Shown: positions 1 to 6,646, counted from the stretch's first letter. The stretch is DNA of 7,631 bases from Candidatus Faecivivens stercorigallinarum (GCA_018715465.1 DVLN01000047.1:1-7631); one strand, 5' to 3'. A program made the numbers and translations. The notes: a model not told the origin generated them from the sequence alone.

Positions 1-42
1 CAGCAGGCAGCGTATCTGTCGAAAACCGGCTTTTTCGGGTAG
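1..42 (+). CDS. Possible 3' end of an upstream gene (partial)
   Basis: The first frame reads 13 codons (QQAAYLSKTGFFG) to a TAG at 40-42. It lies 48 bp before the first hydrolase start and on the same strand, which would suit a further operon member such as a transporter or regulator. The fragment is too short to recognise a family. Frame 3 is also open through this stretch, so the reading frame itself is uncertain. What follows (43-90) contains only a ribosome binding site and no convincing terminator or promoter. Confidence 0.3.
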   Translation, partial: QQAAYLSKTGFFG

Positions 43-90
43 ATAAACGGGAAAGAACTGTTTTGACAAGTTTTGAAGGGAGTTTTGAAG

Positions 91-1470
91 ATGAACAGCA
101 TCCAGTACCGGCCTGAGATCCATTTTACAGCGAGAAAAGGATGGATCAATGACCCAAACGGTCTTGTATATTATAAAGGAAGGTACCACCTATTTTCCCA
201 GCACTACCCCGACGATACCCATTGGGGGCCGATGCACTGGCTGCACGCGGTGAGCGACGACCTGCTGCACTGGGAAGAGCTGGGCATTGCGCTTGCACCG
301 GATGATCTCGGGTTCATCTTCTCAGGCTCGGCGGTAGTCGACACCGACAACACCTCCGGTTTTGGAACGGAGGACAACCCGCCGCTGGTCGCGATCTTTA
401 CCCATCACTGGAATGAGCCGGGCAACCCCGCCAACTGCCACGAACAGCAGTCAATTGCCTGGTCGACCGATGGCGTCACCTTCCATAAATATGAGGGCAA
501 CCCGGTGATCCCGAGTGACATGGCAGATTTTCGTGACCCCAAGGTTTTCAAAAATCCGAAAGGCGGCTGGGGCATGGTACTTGCAGCCGGTGACCGAGTG
601 ATGTTTTATGCCTCCCAGAACCTGAAGGAATGGGAAAAGACGGGCGAATTCGGCCCGGAGGGCAACTATTCCGGCGGCGTATGGGAATGCCCCGACCTGT
701 TCCCGCTTACCGTCAACGGCGAGGAAAAATGGGTGCTGCTGGTCAGCATGGGTCCGTTTGAAGCCAACCACGGCGCCCGTACCCAGTATTTTATCGGCAG
801 CTTTGACGGCAGCAAGTTTACCGCCGACGGCAGCTTCAGCCAGCCGGAGTTCATCGACATGGGGTACGACAACTATGCAGCCGTCACCTATTTCAATACC
901 GAAAACCGTGTACTGATGGGCTGGGGGGACAACGTTGTCTATGCCGACAAGACCCCGACCGCAGAAGAAGGTTTCCGCTGTGTGCTGACGATGCCGCGTG
1001 AGCTGTCGCTGGTCAAGACCGAACTTGGCGGGGTACGCCTTGCTCAGAAGCCGGTCGAGGGGGACGTATTTACCGAGCAGCCGGCTGAAAGCTGCACTGC
1101 GATTCCCTCTCAGCTGTGCAAAATCCGCATCCGGGGCGACGGTGCCGCCATCATCGCGCTGAAAAATGCAGCCGGCGAGCAGTACCGCTTCGGCGTCAAT
1201 GACCAGAACGAACTGTTCTCCGACCGTACAGGCGCAGGGCTGAAGGATTTTGCCGACAATTACGCGTCCGAATGGTTCGGCAAATCGGTCGCACCGCGTT
1301 TTTATGAGGGCGAATGGGAGATGACGCTGTACATCGACCATATGAACACCGAACTGTTTGCCGATGGCGGCAGCCGTGTATTCAGTCAGCTGGTCTTCCC
1401 CACCCTGCCCTATGATACCATCTCGGTCGCCGGCAATGCGACGGTTGAGGTTTATCCTGCCAGAAGCTGA
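91..1470 (+). CDS. Glycoside hydrolase family 32 beta-fructosidase (sucrose-6-phosphate hydrolase / fructan hydrolase type), copy 1
   Basis: This 459-residue cytoplasmic enzyme should release terminal fructose from sucrose, sucrose-6-phosphate or short fructo-oligosaccharides by a retaining mechanism. GH32 hallmarks are visible: WINDPNG at residues 18-24 (nucleophile Asp21), FSGSAV at 77-82, FRDP at 147-150 (transition-state stabiliser Asp149) and WECPD at 198-202 (acid/base Glu199). These lie in the N-terminal five-bladed propeller (about 1-310), followed by a C-terminal beta-sandwich. There is no signal peptide. ATG at 91 is chosen because AAGGGAG (76-82) sits 8 bp upstream; the in-frame TTG at 73 lies before this site and would add six residues. 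The gene is followed 22 bp later by a close paralogue. The usual Asn-Trp pair after the second Gly-Trp motif is altered here (GWGDNVVYA), a possible specificity difference. Exact substrate cannot be read from sequence; sacA/scrB-like naming is possible. Confidence 0.93.
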   Translation: MNSIQYRPEIHFTARKGWINDPNGLVYYKGRYHLFSQHYPDDTHWGPMHWLHAVSDDLLHWEELGIALAPDDLGFIFSGSAVVDTDNTSGFGTEDNPPLVAIFTHHWNEPGNPANCHEQQSIAWSTDGVTFHKYEGNPVIPSDMADFRDPKVFKNPKGGWGMVLAAGDRVMFYASQNLKEWEKTGEFGPEGNYSGGVWECPDLFPLTVNGEEKWVLLVSMGPFEANHGARTQYFIGSFDGSKFTADGSFSQPEFIDMGYDNYAAVTYFNTENRVLMGWGDNVVYADKTPTAEEGFRCVLTMPRELSLVKTELGGVRLAQKPVEGDVFTEQPAESCTAIPSQLCKIRIRGDGAAIIALKNAAGEQYRFGVNDQNELFSDRTGAGLKDFADNYASEWFGKSVAPRFYEGEWEMTLYIDHMNTELFADGGSRVFSQLVFPTLPYDTISVAGNATVEVYPARS

Positions 1471-1492
1471 ATCCAGTGAAAGGAGAATCCGC

Positions 1493-2866
1493 ATGAAAAC
1501 AAGCCATTACCGTCCTGAGATCCATTTTACCGCCAAAGAAGGCTGGATCAATGACCCCAACGGACTGGTTTATGAAAACGGCAACTATCATCTGTTTGCC
1601 CAGTTTTATCCCGGACCGGTCTGGGGCCCGATGCACTGGTACCACGCGGTCAGCCGCGACCTGATCCACTGGGAGCATCTGCCGGTCGCGATGGCGCCGG
1701 ACGAGCTGGGATACATCTATTCCGGTTCGGCGGTGATTGACACTGACAACACCTCCGGTTTTGGTGAAGACGGCAAACCGCCGATGATCGCGATGTTTAC
1801 CCACCACTGGGAGGAAGAGGGCGTCCCGACCAACCGCCACGAACAGCAGTCGATCGCCTGGTCGACCGATTATATCAACTTCCACAAATACGAAGGCAAC
1901 CCAATTATCCCGAGCAATATGCCCGACTTCCGCGACCCGAAGGTGTTTAAAAACCCGAAAGGCGGCTGGAGCGTCGTCATGTCGGGCGGTGACCGTGCGC
2001 TGTTTTATGCGTCGGATGATCTAAAAAACTGGCGCAAGACCGGCGAGTTTGGCCCGGAGGGCAACTATTCCGGCGGCGTCTGGGAGTGCCCCGACTTTTT
2101 CCCGCTGACGGTCAACGGGGAAGAAAAATGGGTGCTGCTGGTCAGCATGGGCCCGTTCCATGACAACCACGGCTCCCGTACCCAGTATTTTGTCGGCGAC
2201 TTTGACGGCGAGAAGTTTATCTGCGACGGGCGTTTCGACAAACCGGAGTTTATCGACGAAGGGTTTGACAACTACGCATCGGTCAGCTACGCTGGTACCG
2301 ACAAATGTATCCTGGTCGGCTGGGCATCCAACTGGGTCTATGCCCGCGAGATCCCGACTGAGGAAGAAGGTTTCCGCAGCTGCATGACATTGGCGCGGGA
2401 GTTCTCCCTTGCGGACACGCCGCTTGGCGGGGTACGGATTGCCCAGAAACCGATCACCGGAGAGGTATTCGACGAAGGAAAGCCCAGTGACGGCACCCTG
2501 CCGGGCGAGCTGTTCCGGCTGACGGTACGCGGAGAAGGCGCAGGCAGCGTCACGCTGAAAAACGGGAACGGCGAGTCGTTCACCTTTGGTGTCAACGAAA
2601 ACAACGAAATGTACATCGACCGCAGCAATGCAGGCCAGAAAGATTTCAACGCTGAGTTCGGCACCGAATGGTTCTCCAAATATGCGACCGGACGGCTGTA
2701 TCAAGGCAGCTGGGAGATGGACCTGATCTTTGACCACGAGCTGACCGAGCTGTTTATTGACGGCGGCACCCGTGCGCTGACCAACCTTGTCTTCCCGACC
2801 GCACCGTATGACCAAATCGAGACCAGCGGCAATGCATCGGTCACTGTTCATAACGGAAAAGCCTGA
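1493..2866 (+). CDS. Glycoside hydrolase family 32 beta-fructosidase, copy 2 (tandem paralogue)
   Basis: A 457-residue paralogue of the preceding enzyme with the same intact catalytic set: WINDPNG at 18-24 (nucleophile Asp21), YSGSAV at 76-81, FRDP at 146-149 (Asp148) and WECPD at 197-201 (Glu198). No signal peptide is present, so it should act in the cytoplasm on imported sucrose, its 6-phosphate or fructo-oligosaccharides. ATG at 1493 is preceded by AAAGGAG (1479-1485) with 7 bp spacing; upstream in-frame starts lie inside copy 1 and are not used. The two copies differ in loops that line the GH32 pocket: FAQFYPGPVWGP here against FSQHYPDDTHWGP in copy 1, and GWASNWVYA against GWGDNVVYA. Copy 2 keeps the Asn-Trp pair usual in the family. 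The pair probably arose by tandem duplication and may have split substrate preference. The fructokinase follows after 53 bp. Confidence 0.93.
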   Translation: MKTSHYRPEIHFTAKEGWINDPNGLVYENGNYHLFAQFYPGPVWGPMHWYHAVSRDLIHWEHLPVAMAPDELGYIYSGSAVIDTDNTSGFGEDGKPPMIAMFTHHWEEEGVPTNRHEQQSIAWSTDYINFHKYEGNPIIPSNMPDFRDPKVFKNPKGGWSVVMSGGDRALFYASDDLKNWRKTGEFGPEGNYSGGVWECPDFFPLTVNGEEKWVLLVSMGPFHDNHGSRTQYFVGDFDGEKFICDGRFDKPEFIDEGFDNYASVSYAGTDKCILVGWASNWVYAREIPTEEEGFRSCMTLAREFSLADTPLGGVRIAQKPITGEVFDEGKPSDGTLPGELFRLTVRGEGAGSVTLKNGNGESFTFGVNENNEMYIDRSNAGQKDFNAEFGTEWFSKYATGRLYQGSWEMDLIFDHELTELFIDGGTRALTNLVFPTAPYDQIETSGNASVTVHNGKA

Positions 2867-2919
2867 TTTTTTCCGGCGGGACCCCCGGATGACATATACT
2901 GATAAGGAGGATGTTTACC

Positions 2920-3915
2920 ATGTCTGCAATCCTGACAACTGGCGAACTGTTAATTGACTTTACCCCGGTTAAGATCGAGGGGTATCACAACCTTCTCTGC
3001 CCCAACCCGGGCGGCGCACCCGCAAACGTTGCGGTACAGCTGACCCGTCTGGGCGTACCGGCCGGCTTTATCGGAAAGGTCGGCAAGGACGACTTCGGCA
3101 CCACCCTGCGGGAATGCCTGGAGGAGAATAATGTCTCCACTTCCGGCCTGATCACCGACCCCGACTGGCGGACGACGCTGGCCTTTGTCCAGCTGGACAA
3201 GAACGGCGACCGGAGCTTCACCTTCTACCGCAACCCCGGCGCAGACACCCAGCTGGCGCTGGAAGAAGTCGACATGAAAGAGGTTGAGGAATGCTCGATC
3301 ATCCACTTTGGTTCGCTGTCGCTGACTACTGAGCCGAGCCGCAGCACGACCCTTGCAATGGTCAAGAAGGCGCGTGAGATGGGCAAACTGGTTTCCTATG
3401 ACCCCAACTGGCGTCCTCCGCTGTGGCCGTCCGAGGAAGCAGGCATTGAAGGGATGAAGACCGGCCTGCCGCTGTGTGACATCATCAAGATCTCGGGCGA
3501 AGAGCTGGAGCTGCTGACCGGCACCGCAAGCATCCGGGAAGGCGTCAAGAAGCTGCATGACATCGGCATCACGCTGGTCATTGTCACGCTGGGGGCAGAC
3601 GGGTGTGTCTTCTCCGGCAGCGGCGAACCGGAACACCAGCCGACATTTGACACCAAGGTTATTGACACCACCGGTTCGGGCGACAGCTTCTGGGGCGCGT
3701 TCCTGTCGCGGATTTATCTTGGCGGCGCGACCAGCAAGGAAAAACTGGCTGCACTGGACAATGCGACATTGGCGGAGTACTGCCGTTTTGCGAACGCATC
3801 GGGTTCCAGCTGCGCATCCAGACCGGGCGGAATCCCCGCGCTGCCCACCGAGGATCAGGTCAAAGAGGTCATGGACAACTACCCGCTGCTTGAAAGAGGC
3901 TTCACTCTGAACTAA
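2920..3915 (+). CDS. scrK: PfkB-family fructokinase
   Basis: This 331-residue ribokinase-fold sugar kinase should convert fructose plus ATP to fructose-6-phosphate, the natural next step after the two hydrolases. Visible motifs are the N-terminal PfkB substrate region NPGGAPAN (29-36) with GKVGKDDFG following, the fructokinase-type YDPNWRPPLW (160-169, Asp-Pro-Asn-x-Arg), and the C-terminal anion-hole/catalytic motif DTTGSGDSF (249-257), where Asp255 is the expected base. ATG at 2920 is favoured over ATG at 2911 because AAGGAGG (2904-2910) directly abuts the earlier codon but lies 9 bp from the later one. It is probably cotranscribed with the hydrolases. No T-tract terminator follows immediately; the first one on this strand is at 4331-4365. 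The symbol is given by role (sucrose-operon fructokinase) and another PfkB substrate is possible but less likely. Confidence 0.92.
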   Translation: MSAILTTGELLIDFTPVKIEGYHNLLCPNPGGAPANVAVQLTRLGVPAGFIGKVGKDDFGTTLRECLEENNVSTSGLITDPDWRTTLAFVQLDKNGDRSFTFYRNPGADTQLALEEVDMKEVEECSIIHFGSLSLTTEPSRSTTLAMVKKAREMGKLVSYDPNWRPPLWPSEEAGIEGMKTGLPLCDIIKISGEELELLTGTASIREGVKKLHDIGITLVIVTLGADGCVFSGSGEPEHQPTFDTKVIDTTGSGDSFWGAFLSRIYLGGATSKEKLAALDNATLAEYCRFANASGSSCASRPGGIPALPTEDQVKEVMDNYPLLERGFTLN

Positions 3916-3971
3916 GCGCAGAGCCTGCGCTCCCTTGTTCGCGGCGCAGTGCCTGCGCTCCCTTGATCGCG
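3916..3971. repeat. 28-bp tandem repeat (two copies), each with a 6-bp hairpin
   Basis: Two head-to-tail 28-bp units, 3916-3943 and 3944-3971, differ at only two bases. Each starts with a palindrome GCGCAG-NGC-CTGCGC (stems 3916-3921/3925-3930 and 3944-3949/3953-3958) and ends CTTGNTCGCG. A diverged third motif of the same type, AGCGCAT-AC-ATGCGCT followed by ACC, lies at 3986-4001. The array begins directly after the fructokinase stop codon. Confidence 0.8.
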
Positions 3972-4331
3972 ATGGTCGGCCACGAAGCGCATACATGCGC
4001 TACCGATGGCCTCGGTTATGTGAATAACAGCCTGAGCCAACGCGCCGGGTAGATAGTGCGATATTCAGGTGCTTTAATGTGGGCAATTCGCACACACTAT
4101 CCGGTGGTTTGACCGACGCGCAGAGCGTCGGGGTAATATTTCGCACTCGGTGGGGTCGGTAATAATTCCAAAGTTTAGGTCAAGCCTTTTCAAAGGCTTG
4201 CAGGTCCAGGACAGCGTCCTGGTCGCCCGTCGCAACGGGCGAAATCCCCTTCCCCAAAATTAGCTCAGCAAGGGGTAGCCCAATGCCCGCAGGCGTTGGG
4301 CGTAGGGGACGCATAGCAAGGGCGTCCCCTA
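3916..4331. repeat. Chain of stem-loops in the 885-bp intergenic region
   Basis: I see no credible gene here. Instead nearly contiguous inverted repeats occur: 3916-3930, 3944-3958, 3986-4001 (7-bp stem), 4053-4100 (ATAGTG/CACTAT, interrupted, long loop), 4113-4131 (CCGACGC/GCGTCGG), 4181-4200 (CAAGCCTTT/AAAGGCTTG), 4206-4222 (CCAGGAC/GTCCTGG), 4223-4242 (TCGCCCGT/ACGGGCGA), 4278-4301 (10-bp stem, CGCA loop) and 4303-4331 (10-bp stem around GGGGACGC). The hairpins from 4181 to 4242 are almost back to back. This could be a set of dispersed palindromic repeats of a gut Clostridia genome, or a structured RNA at the end of the fructokinase transcript. The sequence does not decide between these. 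Confidence 0.6.
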
Positions 4332-4365
4332 TGAAAAAAGTCCGCTCGATGCGGGCTTTTTTCAT
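4331..4365 (+). terminator. Strong hairpin terminator, possibly bidirectional
   Basis: A 15-bp stem (4331-4345 with 4351-4365; one G-T pair) closes a TCGAT loop. The 5' arm begins ATGAAAAAAG and the 3' arm ends CTTTTTTCAT, giving a T-tract on both strands. It is the first terminator-like structure downstream of the fructokinase on the + strand, about 415 bp after its stop. On the - strand it would back up the metallophosphoesterase terminators. Confidence 0.75.
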
Positions 4366-4480
4366 AAACGAGCGAGCTTGTTTCTTTCGTTTTATGCTGT
4401 CAGGTGGAACTACGTGGGCCGGCACGGCGCTGCCGACAAGCAGTTGTTTCCCTCTATGACTGTCCAGTGGACAGTCATAG
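4366..4480 (+). repeat. Palindromic repeat element, copy A (inverted partner of 7511-7627)
   Basis: The stretch from AAACGAGCGAG (4366-4376) through ACTACGTGGG (4410-4419) and a GGCAC-rich block to the palindrome at 4453-4481 matches the reverse complement of 7511-7627. It has the same order of blocks and similar spacing, but is diverged between blocks. It therefore belongs to a dispersed repeat family seen here twice in opposite orientation; its palindrome part also recurs in the tandem unit at 4677-4705. No coding capacity is evident. Confidence 0.65.
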
Positions 4481-4481
4481 A
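4453..4481. repeat. Perfect 13-bp inverted repeat (hairpin A)
   Basis: The arms are 4453-4465 and 4469-4481 around a 3-base AGT loop. The inner core is ACTGTCC/GGACAGT. The same core with different outer base pairs is found at 4677-4705 and 7511-7539. It could be an RNA hairpin, a dyad for a DNA-binding protein, or the palindromic part of a mobile repeat. Confidence 0.85.
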
Positions 4482-4523
4482 CGGTCGGTGGCAGAGAACC
4501 GCAAACTCCCCGCCCGATAAACC

Positions 4524-4568
4524 AAAAAGTCCACGAACACCGCTGACAGGTGCTCATGGACTTTTTTT
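4524..4568 (-). terminator. Terminator hairpin, upstream tandem copy
   Basis: The arms AAAAAGTCCA (4524-4533) and TGGACTTTTT (4557-4566) pair, with inner GA/TC and CACC/GGTG pairs around a 7-base loop. T-tracts exist on both strands. It sits just beyond the remnant gene tail at 4578-4646 exactly as the downstream copy sits beyond the intact gene, so it is the duplicated terminator of a lost or truncated gene. Confidence 0.7.
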
Positions 4569-4577
4569 CATGCAAAA

Positions 4578-4646
4578 TCAATCGGTATCCTGACGCTGAA
4601 GCTCAACCAGTACGATTTCAGACTGATCGTTAAACCATACTGGCAT
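4578..4646 (-). pseudogene. Remnant 3' end of a metallophosphoesterase gene (22 codons plus stop)
   Basis: Read on the - strand this encodes MPVWFNDQSEIVLV followed by ELQRQDTD and TGA, matching the C-terminus of the intact gene next door (residues 267-288, MPVRFNNRPEIVLV...). The last 14 residues are identical; four of the first nine differ. Homology ends at or just before the Met codon, where hairpin-repeat sequence takes over. It is either a partial tandem duplication of the gene end or the last trace of a second, deleted paralogue. There is no ribosome binding site, and it is not expected to be translated. Confidence 0.82.
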
Positions 4647-4676
4647 TTCACCGCTGCTGGTAAGCAGTTGTTCCCC

Positions 4677-4705
4677 TTCATGACTGTCCGGCAGACAGTC
4701 ATGGA
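4677..4705. repeat. Imperfect 12-bp inverted repeat (hairpin B)
   Basis: The arms 4677-4688 and 4694-4705 (TTCATGACTGTC with GACAGTCATGGA, one G-T pair) enclose a CGGCA loop. It corresponds to hairpin A in the tandem unit. One inner pair is lost (C4689 opposite A4693), and the third pair from the outside is C-G where hairpin A has T-A. Confidence 0.8.
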
Positions 4706-4747
4706 CGGTCGGCGGCAGAAAACCGCAAACTCCCCGCCCGATAAACC

Positions 4748-4791
4748 AAAAAGTCCACGAACACCCCTGACAGTGCTCATGGACTTTTTTT
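4748..4791 (-). terminator. Terminator of the metallophosphoesterase gene
   Basis: The arms AAAAAGTCCA (4748-4757) and TGGACTTTTT (4780-4789) pair, with further GA/TC and CAC/GTG pairs inside. It begins 9 bp past the stop codon of the - strand gene and ends in a T-run in the direction of that gene. The A-run on the other side also allows function on the + strand. Confidence 0.82.
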
Positions 4792-4800
4792 CATGCAAAA

Positions 4801-5667
4801 TCAATCGGTATCCTGACGCTGAAGCTCAACCAGTACGATTTCAGGCCGGTTGTTGAACCGTACCGGCATCAGGCTGTTGCCGACCCCACGGCTGACGACC
4901 ATGCAAGTATCCCCCTGTCGGTAAACACCGCCGTCATATTCCGGGAAAAATCCCTGCCCAGGTGCAAACAGCCCGCCGACCAGAGGGAGCCGGAACTGGC
5001 CGCCGTGGGAATGCCCGGAAAAGACCAGATCGCACCCACCCCCGGCATACACATCCAACAATTCCGGGCGGTGGGAAAGCAAAATCGAATACAGCGCAGG
5101 GTTGCGCAGTGCCTGGATATTGTCCAGCAGCATCTCTTCGCGATCGGTTCCAGAGTCGTCCGGGCTATAAAACCCGACATCATCCATCCCGATCAGCTGG
5201 ATCTCTGCCCCATCTTTTTCAACCGTAATTGCCTGGTTGCGGAGCACCACTGCCCCCATCTGCTCCAGCTCAGCCGCGAGCTGTTCAAAGGTATCGACCA
5301 TACGGGACTCGTGGTTGCCAGACACATAATACACCGGAGCGATCTCCAGTGCCTGACGGGTAAAATCCACTGCAACTGCCGTATTGGTACGCCTGGAGTC
5401 GATCAGGTCGCCGGTCAGAAGGATGATATCCGGCTCAGCCTCCGCGAGCTTTTGCAGCAGGTCACAGTTATTTTCACCGAAACAGTCATTATGCAGATCG
5501 GACACCTGCGCAATCCGGCAGCCGGAAAACGCGGCAGGCAGACGGCCGGACGTGACGGTATACTCCTGAACCATCAGCGCGGTATTCCCCCACCAGACCC
5601 ATCCAATACCTGCCAGCAGGACGGCACAGGCCGCGGCCGTAATTTTTATATTCTTTTTCTTCATCAT
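4801..5667 (-). CDS. Membrane-anchored calcineurin-like metallophosphoesterase (YkuE/YaeI-type)
   Basis: This 288-residue protein has one N-terminal membrane segment (about 9-32, preceded by MMKKKNIK), so the catalytic domain probably lies outside the membrane. All metal-binding blocks of the family are present: DLH (57-59), GDLID (86-90), GNHE (117-120), SHRPE (198-202) and GHSHGG (218-223). Such enzymes hydrolyse phosphomonoesters or diesters with a dinuclear metal centre; relatives have been linked to lipid or envelope substrates, but the substrate here is unknown. The start is ATG at 5667 (or the adjacent ATG, first base 5664) behind GGGAGGG at 5673-5679; the reading frame extends further upstream but without an initiation site. 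It is divergent from the PHP gene (111 bp between starts). Its last 22 codons are duplicated at 4578-4646. Confidence 0.9.
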   Translation of the reverse strand: MMKKKNIKITAAACAVLLAGIGWVWWGNTALMVQEYTVTSGRLPAAFSGCRIAQVSDLHNDCFGENNCDLLQKLAEAEPDIILLTGDLIDSRRTNTAVAVDFTRQALEIAPVYYVSGNHESRMVDTFEQLAAELEQMGAVVLRNQAITVEKDGAEIQLIGMDDVGFYSPDDSGTDREEMLLDNIQALRNPALYSILLSHRPELLDVYAGGGCDLVFSGHSHGGQFRLPLVGGLFAPGQGFFPEYDGGVYRQGDTCMVVSRGVGNSLMPVRFNNRPEIVLVELQRQDTD

Positions 5668-5703
5668 CAAATCCCTCCCGGAGATGCAAAATTGCCCATG
5701 GTA

Positions 5704-5732
5704 TTTACATTTTGCCGATAACACGCTATAAT
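5704..5732 (+). promoter_or_regulatory. Sigma-A-type promoter of the PHP gene
   Basis: A -35 box TTTACA (5704-5709, one mismatch to TTGACA) is separated by exactly 17 bp from a perfect -10 box TATAAT (5727-5732). Transcription would start near 5739, about 40 bp before the chosen start codon. It is the best promoter in the window and probably also serves the downstream lipoprotein gene. No equally good promoter is visible for the divergent phosphoesterase. Confidence 0.82.
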
Positions 5733-5778
5733 AACAGATAGGTTCTCCGAATTTATGAACAGAAAGGTTCTTGAACAT

Positions 5779-6588
5779 ATGCTGATTGATTGTCATAACC
5801 ATTCCTTATACAGCTTTGATGGTCAGGAAAAGGTTGCTGACCTCTGCAAAAACGCTGGGAAACTCGGCCTGTCGGTGTTTGCACTGACCGACCACTGCGA
5901 CATGATCGACGGGATTGCCCCCGACGCGCTGATCAGCCACATCACCGGTTCGGTCAACGAGTTGACCGCATGGCGGGACGCCCACCGGGACGGAAACTGC
6001 CGGATGCTGATTGGGATTGAGCTTGGGGACCCGCTGGAAAATCTGCCGCTGGCGGAAGAGATGCTGAACCTGTGTCCCTACGACCTGGTAATCGGCTCGG
6101 TACATACCGACGGCGTGGCTGACTATTATTTCGGCGATTACAGCCATACCTCTGAACAGGAGCTGCATGAAAGCCTGGTCCGGTACTTTAACCGGCTGTG
6201 CGAGATGGCAGAATGGGGAAAATTCGACGTTCTTGCCCACATCACCTATCCGCTTCGGTACATCATCGGCGACTACGGCCGTACGGTCAATCTGGACCGG
6301 TACCAGCAGCTGATCGACCAGCTGTTTTATACGATTATCCGCAAAGGAATCGTCCTTGAGGTCAACACCAGCGGCCTGCGGCAGAAGATCGCATCCACAC
6401 TGCCGGACGAAGCGCTGCTGCGGCGGTACTATGGCCTTGGCGGGCGGCTGGTGACAATTGGTTCGGACGCCCACCGTCTGCGGGATATGGCGTTCGGGAT
6501 AACGGAGACCGAAGAAATGCTCCGAAAGATCGGATTTACCGAGCTGGTCTGGTTTGACCAGCGCAGGATGCAGAAGATGCCGCTCTGA
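5779..6588 (+). CDS. PHP-domain phosphoesterase, histidinol-phosphatase (HisJ/HisK) family
   Basis: A 269-residue protein with the length and motif order of monofunctional PHP-type histidinol phosphatases: DCHNH (4-8), TDHCD (37-41), GIELGD (79-84), GSVHTD (106-111), LAHITYPLRY (152-161), EVNTSGLR (194-201) and GSDAHR (228-233). These supply the His/Asp/Glu ligands of the metal centre, so the enzyme should be active. In known relatives it removes phosphate from L-histidinol phosphate in histidine synthesis. No other his gene is in the window, so that role is inferred from family only; other PHP phosphoesterase substrates are possible. ATG at 5779 follows AAAGG (5763-5767) by 11 bp and gives the usual PHP start (MLIDCHNH); ATG at 5755 would add eight residues without a clear ribosome site. 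Confidence 0.88.
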   Translation: MLIDCHNHSLYSFDGQEKVADLCKNAGKLGLSVFALTDHCDMIDGIAPDALISHITGSVNELTAWRDAHRDGNCRMLIGIELGDPLENLPLAEEMLNLCPYDLVIGSVHTDGVADYYFGDYSHTSEQELHESLVRYFNRLCEMAEWGKFDVLAHITYPLRYIIGDYGRTVNLDRYQQLIDQLFYTIIRKGIVLEVNTSGLRQKIASTLPDEALLRRYYGLGGRLVTIGSDAHRLRDMAFGITETEEMLRKIGFTELVWFDQRRMQKMPL

Positions 6589-6646
6589 TGGGGCGGGAAC
6601 CAGATCAAGCGGCAGTGCGCCGCCATCGACAGAAAGGAATATATAT

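Larger units (their letters stand above)
4428..4873. repeat. Tandem duplication, two units about 223 bp apart
   Basis: Unit 1 (about 4428-4650) and unit 2 (about 4651-4873) carry the same blocks in order: AAGCAGTTGTT, a palindromic hairpin, GACGGTCGG, ACCGCAAACTCCCCGCCCG, a terminator hairpin, and the 3' end of the metallophosphoesterase gene. Bases 4550-4621 are identical to 4773-4844 (72 bases), while the parts on either side show scattered differences. Outer boundaries are approximate. Confidence 0.88.

Noticed and set aside
63..91. TTGACA at 63-68 as a -35 box for the first hydrolase
   Set aside because: No -10 box lies at a suitable distance, and a start from it would fall inside the coding sequence.
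451..1494. Long open frame on the - strand across the first hydrolase gene
   Set aside because: It lies wholly antisense to a clear GH32 gene, has no ribosome binding site and no recognisable domain; such frames are expected opposite GC-rich genes.
2869..2900. TATACT (2895-2900) as a separate fructokinase promoter, and a CCGG hairpin (2873-2888) as a terminator
   Set aside because: No -35 box lies 16-18 bp upstream, and the weak stem has no T-tract after it; cotranscription with the hydrolases is simpler.
2950..3996. Open frame of about 350 codons on the - strand across the fructokinase
   Set aside because: It is antisense to an intact PfkB kinase, with composition of a shadow frame (Arg, Ala and Gln rich) and no motifs.
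4258..4330. tRNA-like TTAGCTCAG ... GGTAGC segment
   Set aside because: It resembles a D-arm, but there is no acceptor stem, anticodon arm or GTTCRA T-arm; the following pairs form separate hairpins.
4180..4581. 133-codon open frame on the - strand through the stem-loop region
   Set aside because: Its sequence is dictated by the palindromes and terminators, it starts at a TTG overlapping the remnant stop codon, and it lacks a ribosome binding site.
4428..4873. CRISPR array
   Set aside because: There are only two units, with a 223-bp period and internal gene and terminator sequence; there are no regular short repeats with unique spacers and no cas genes.
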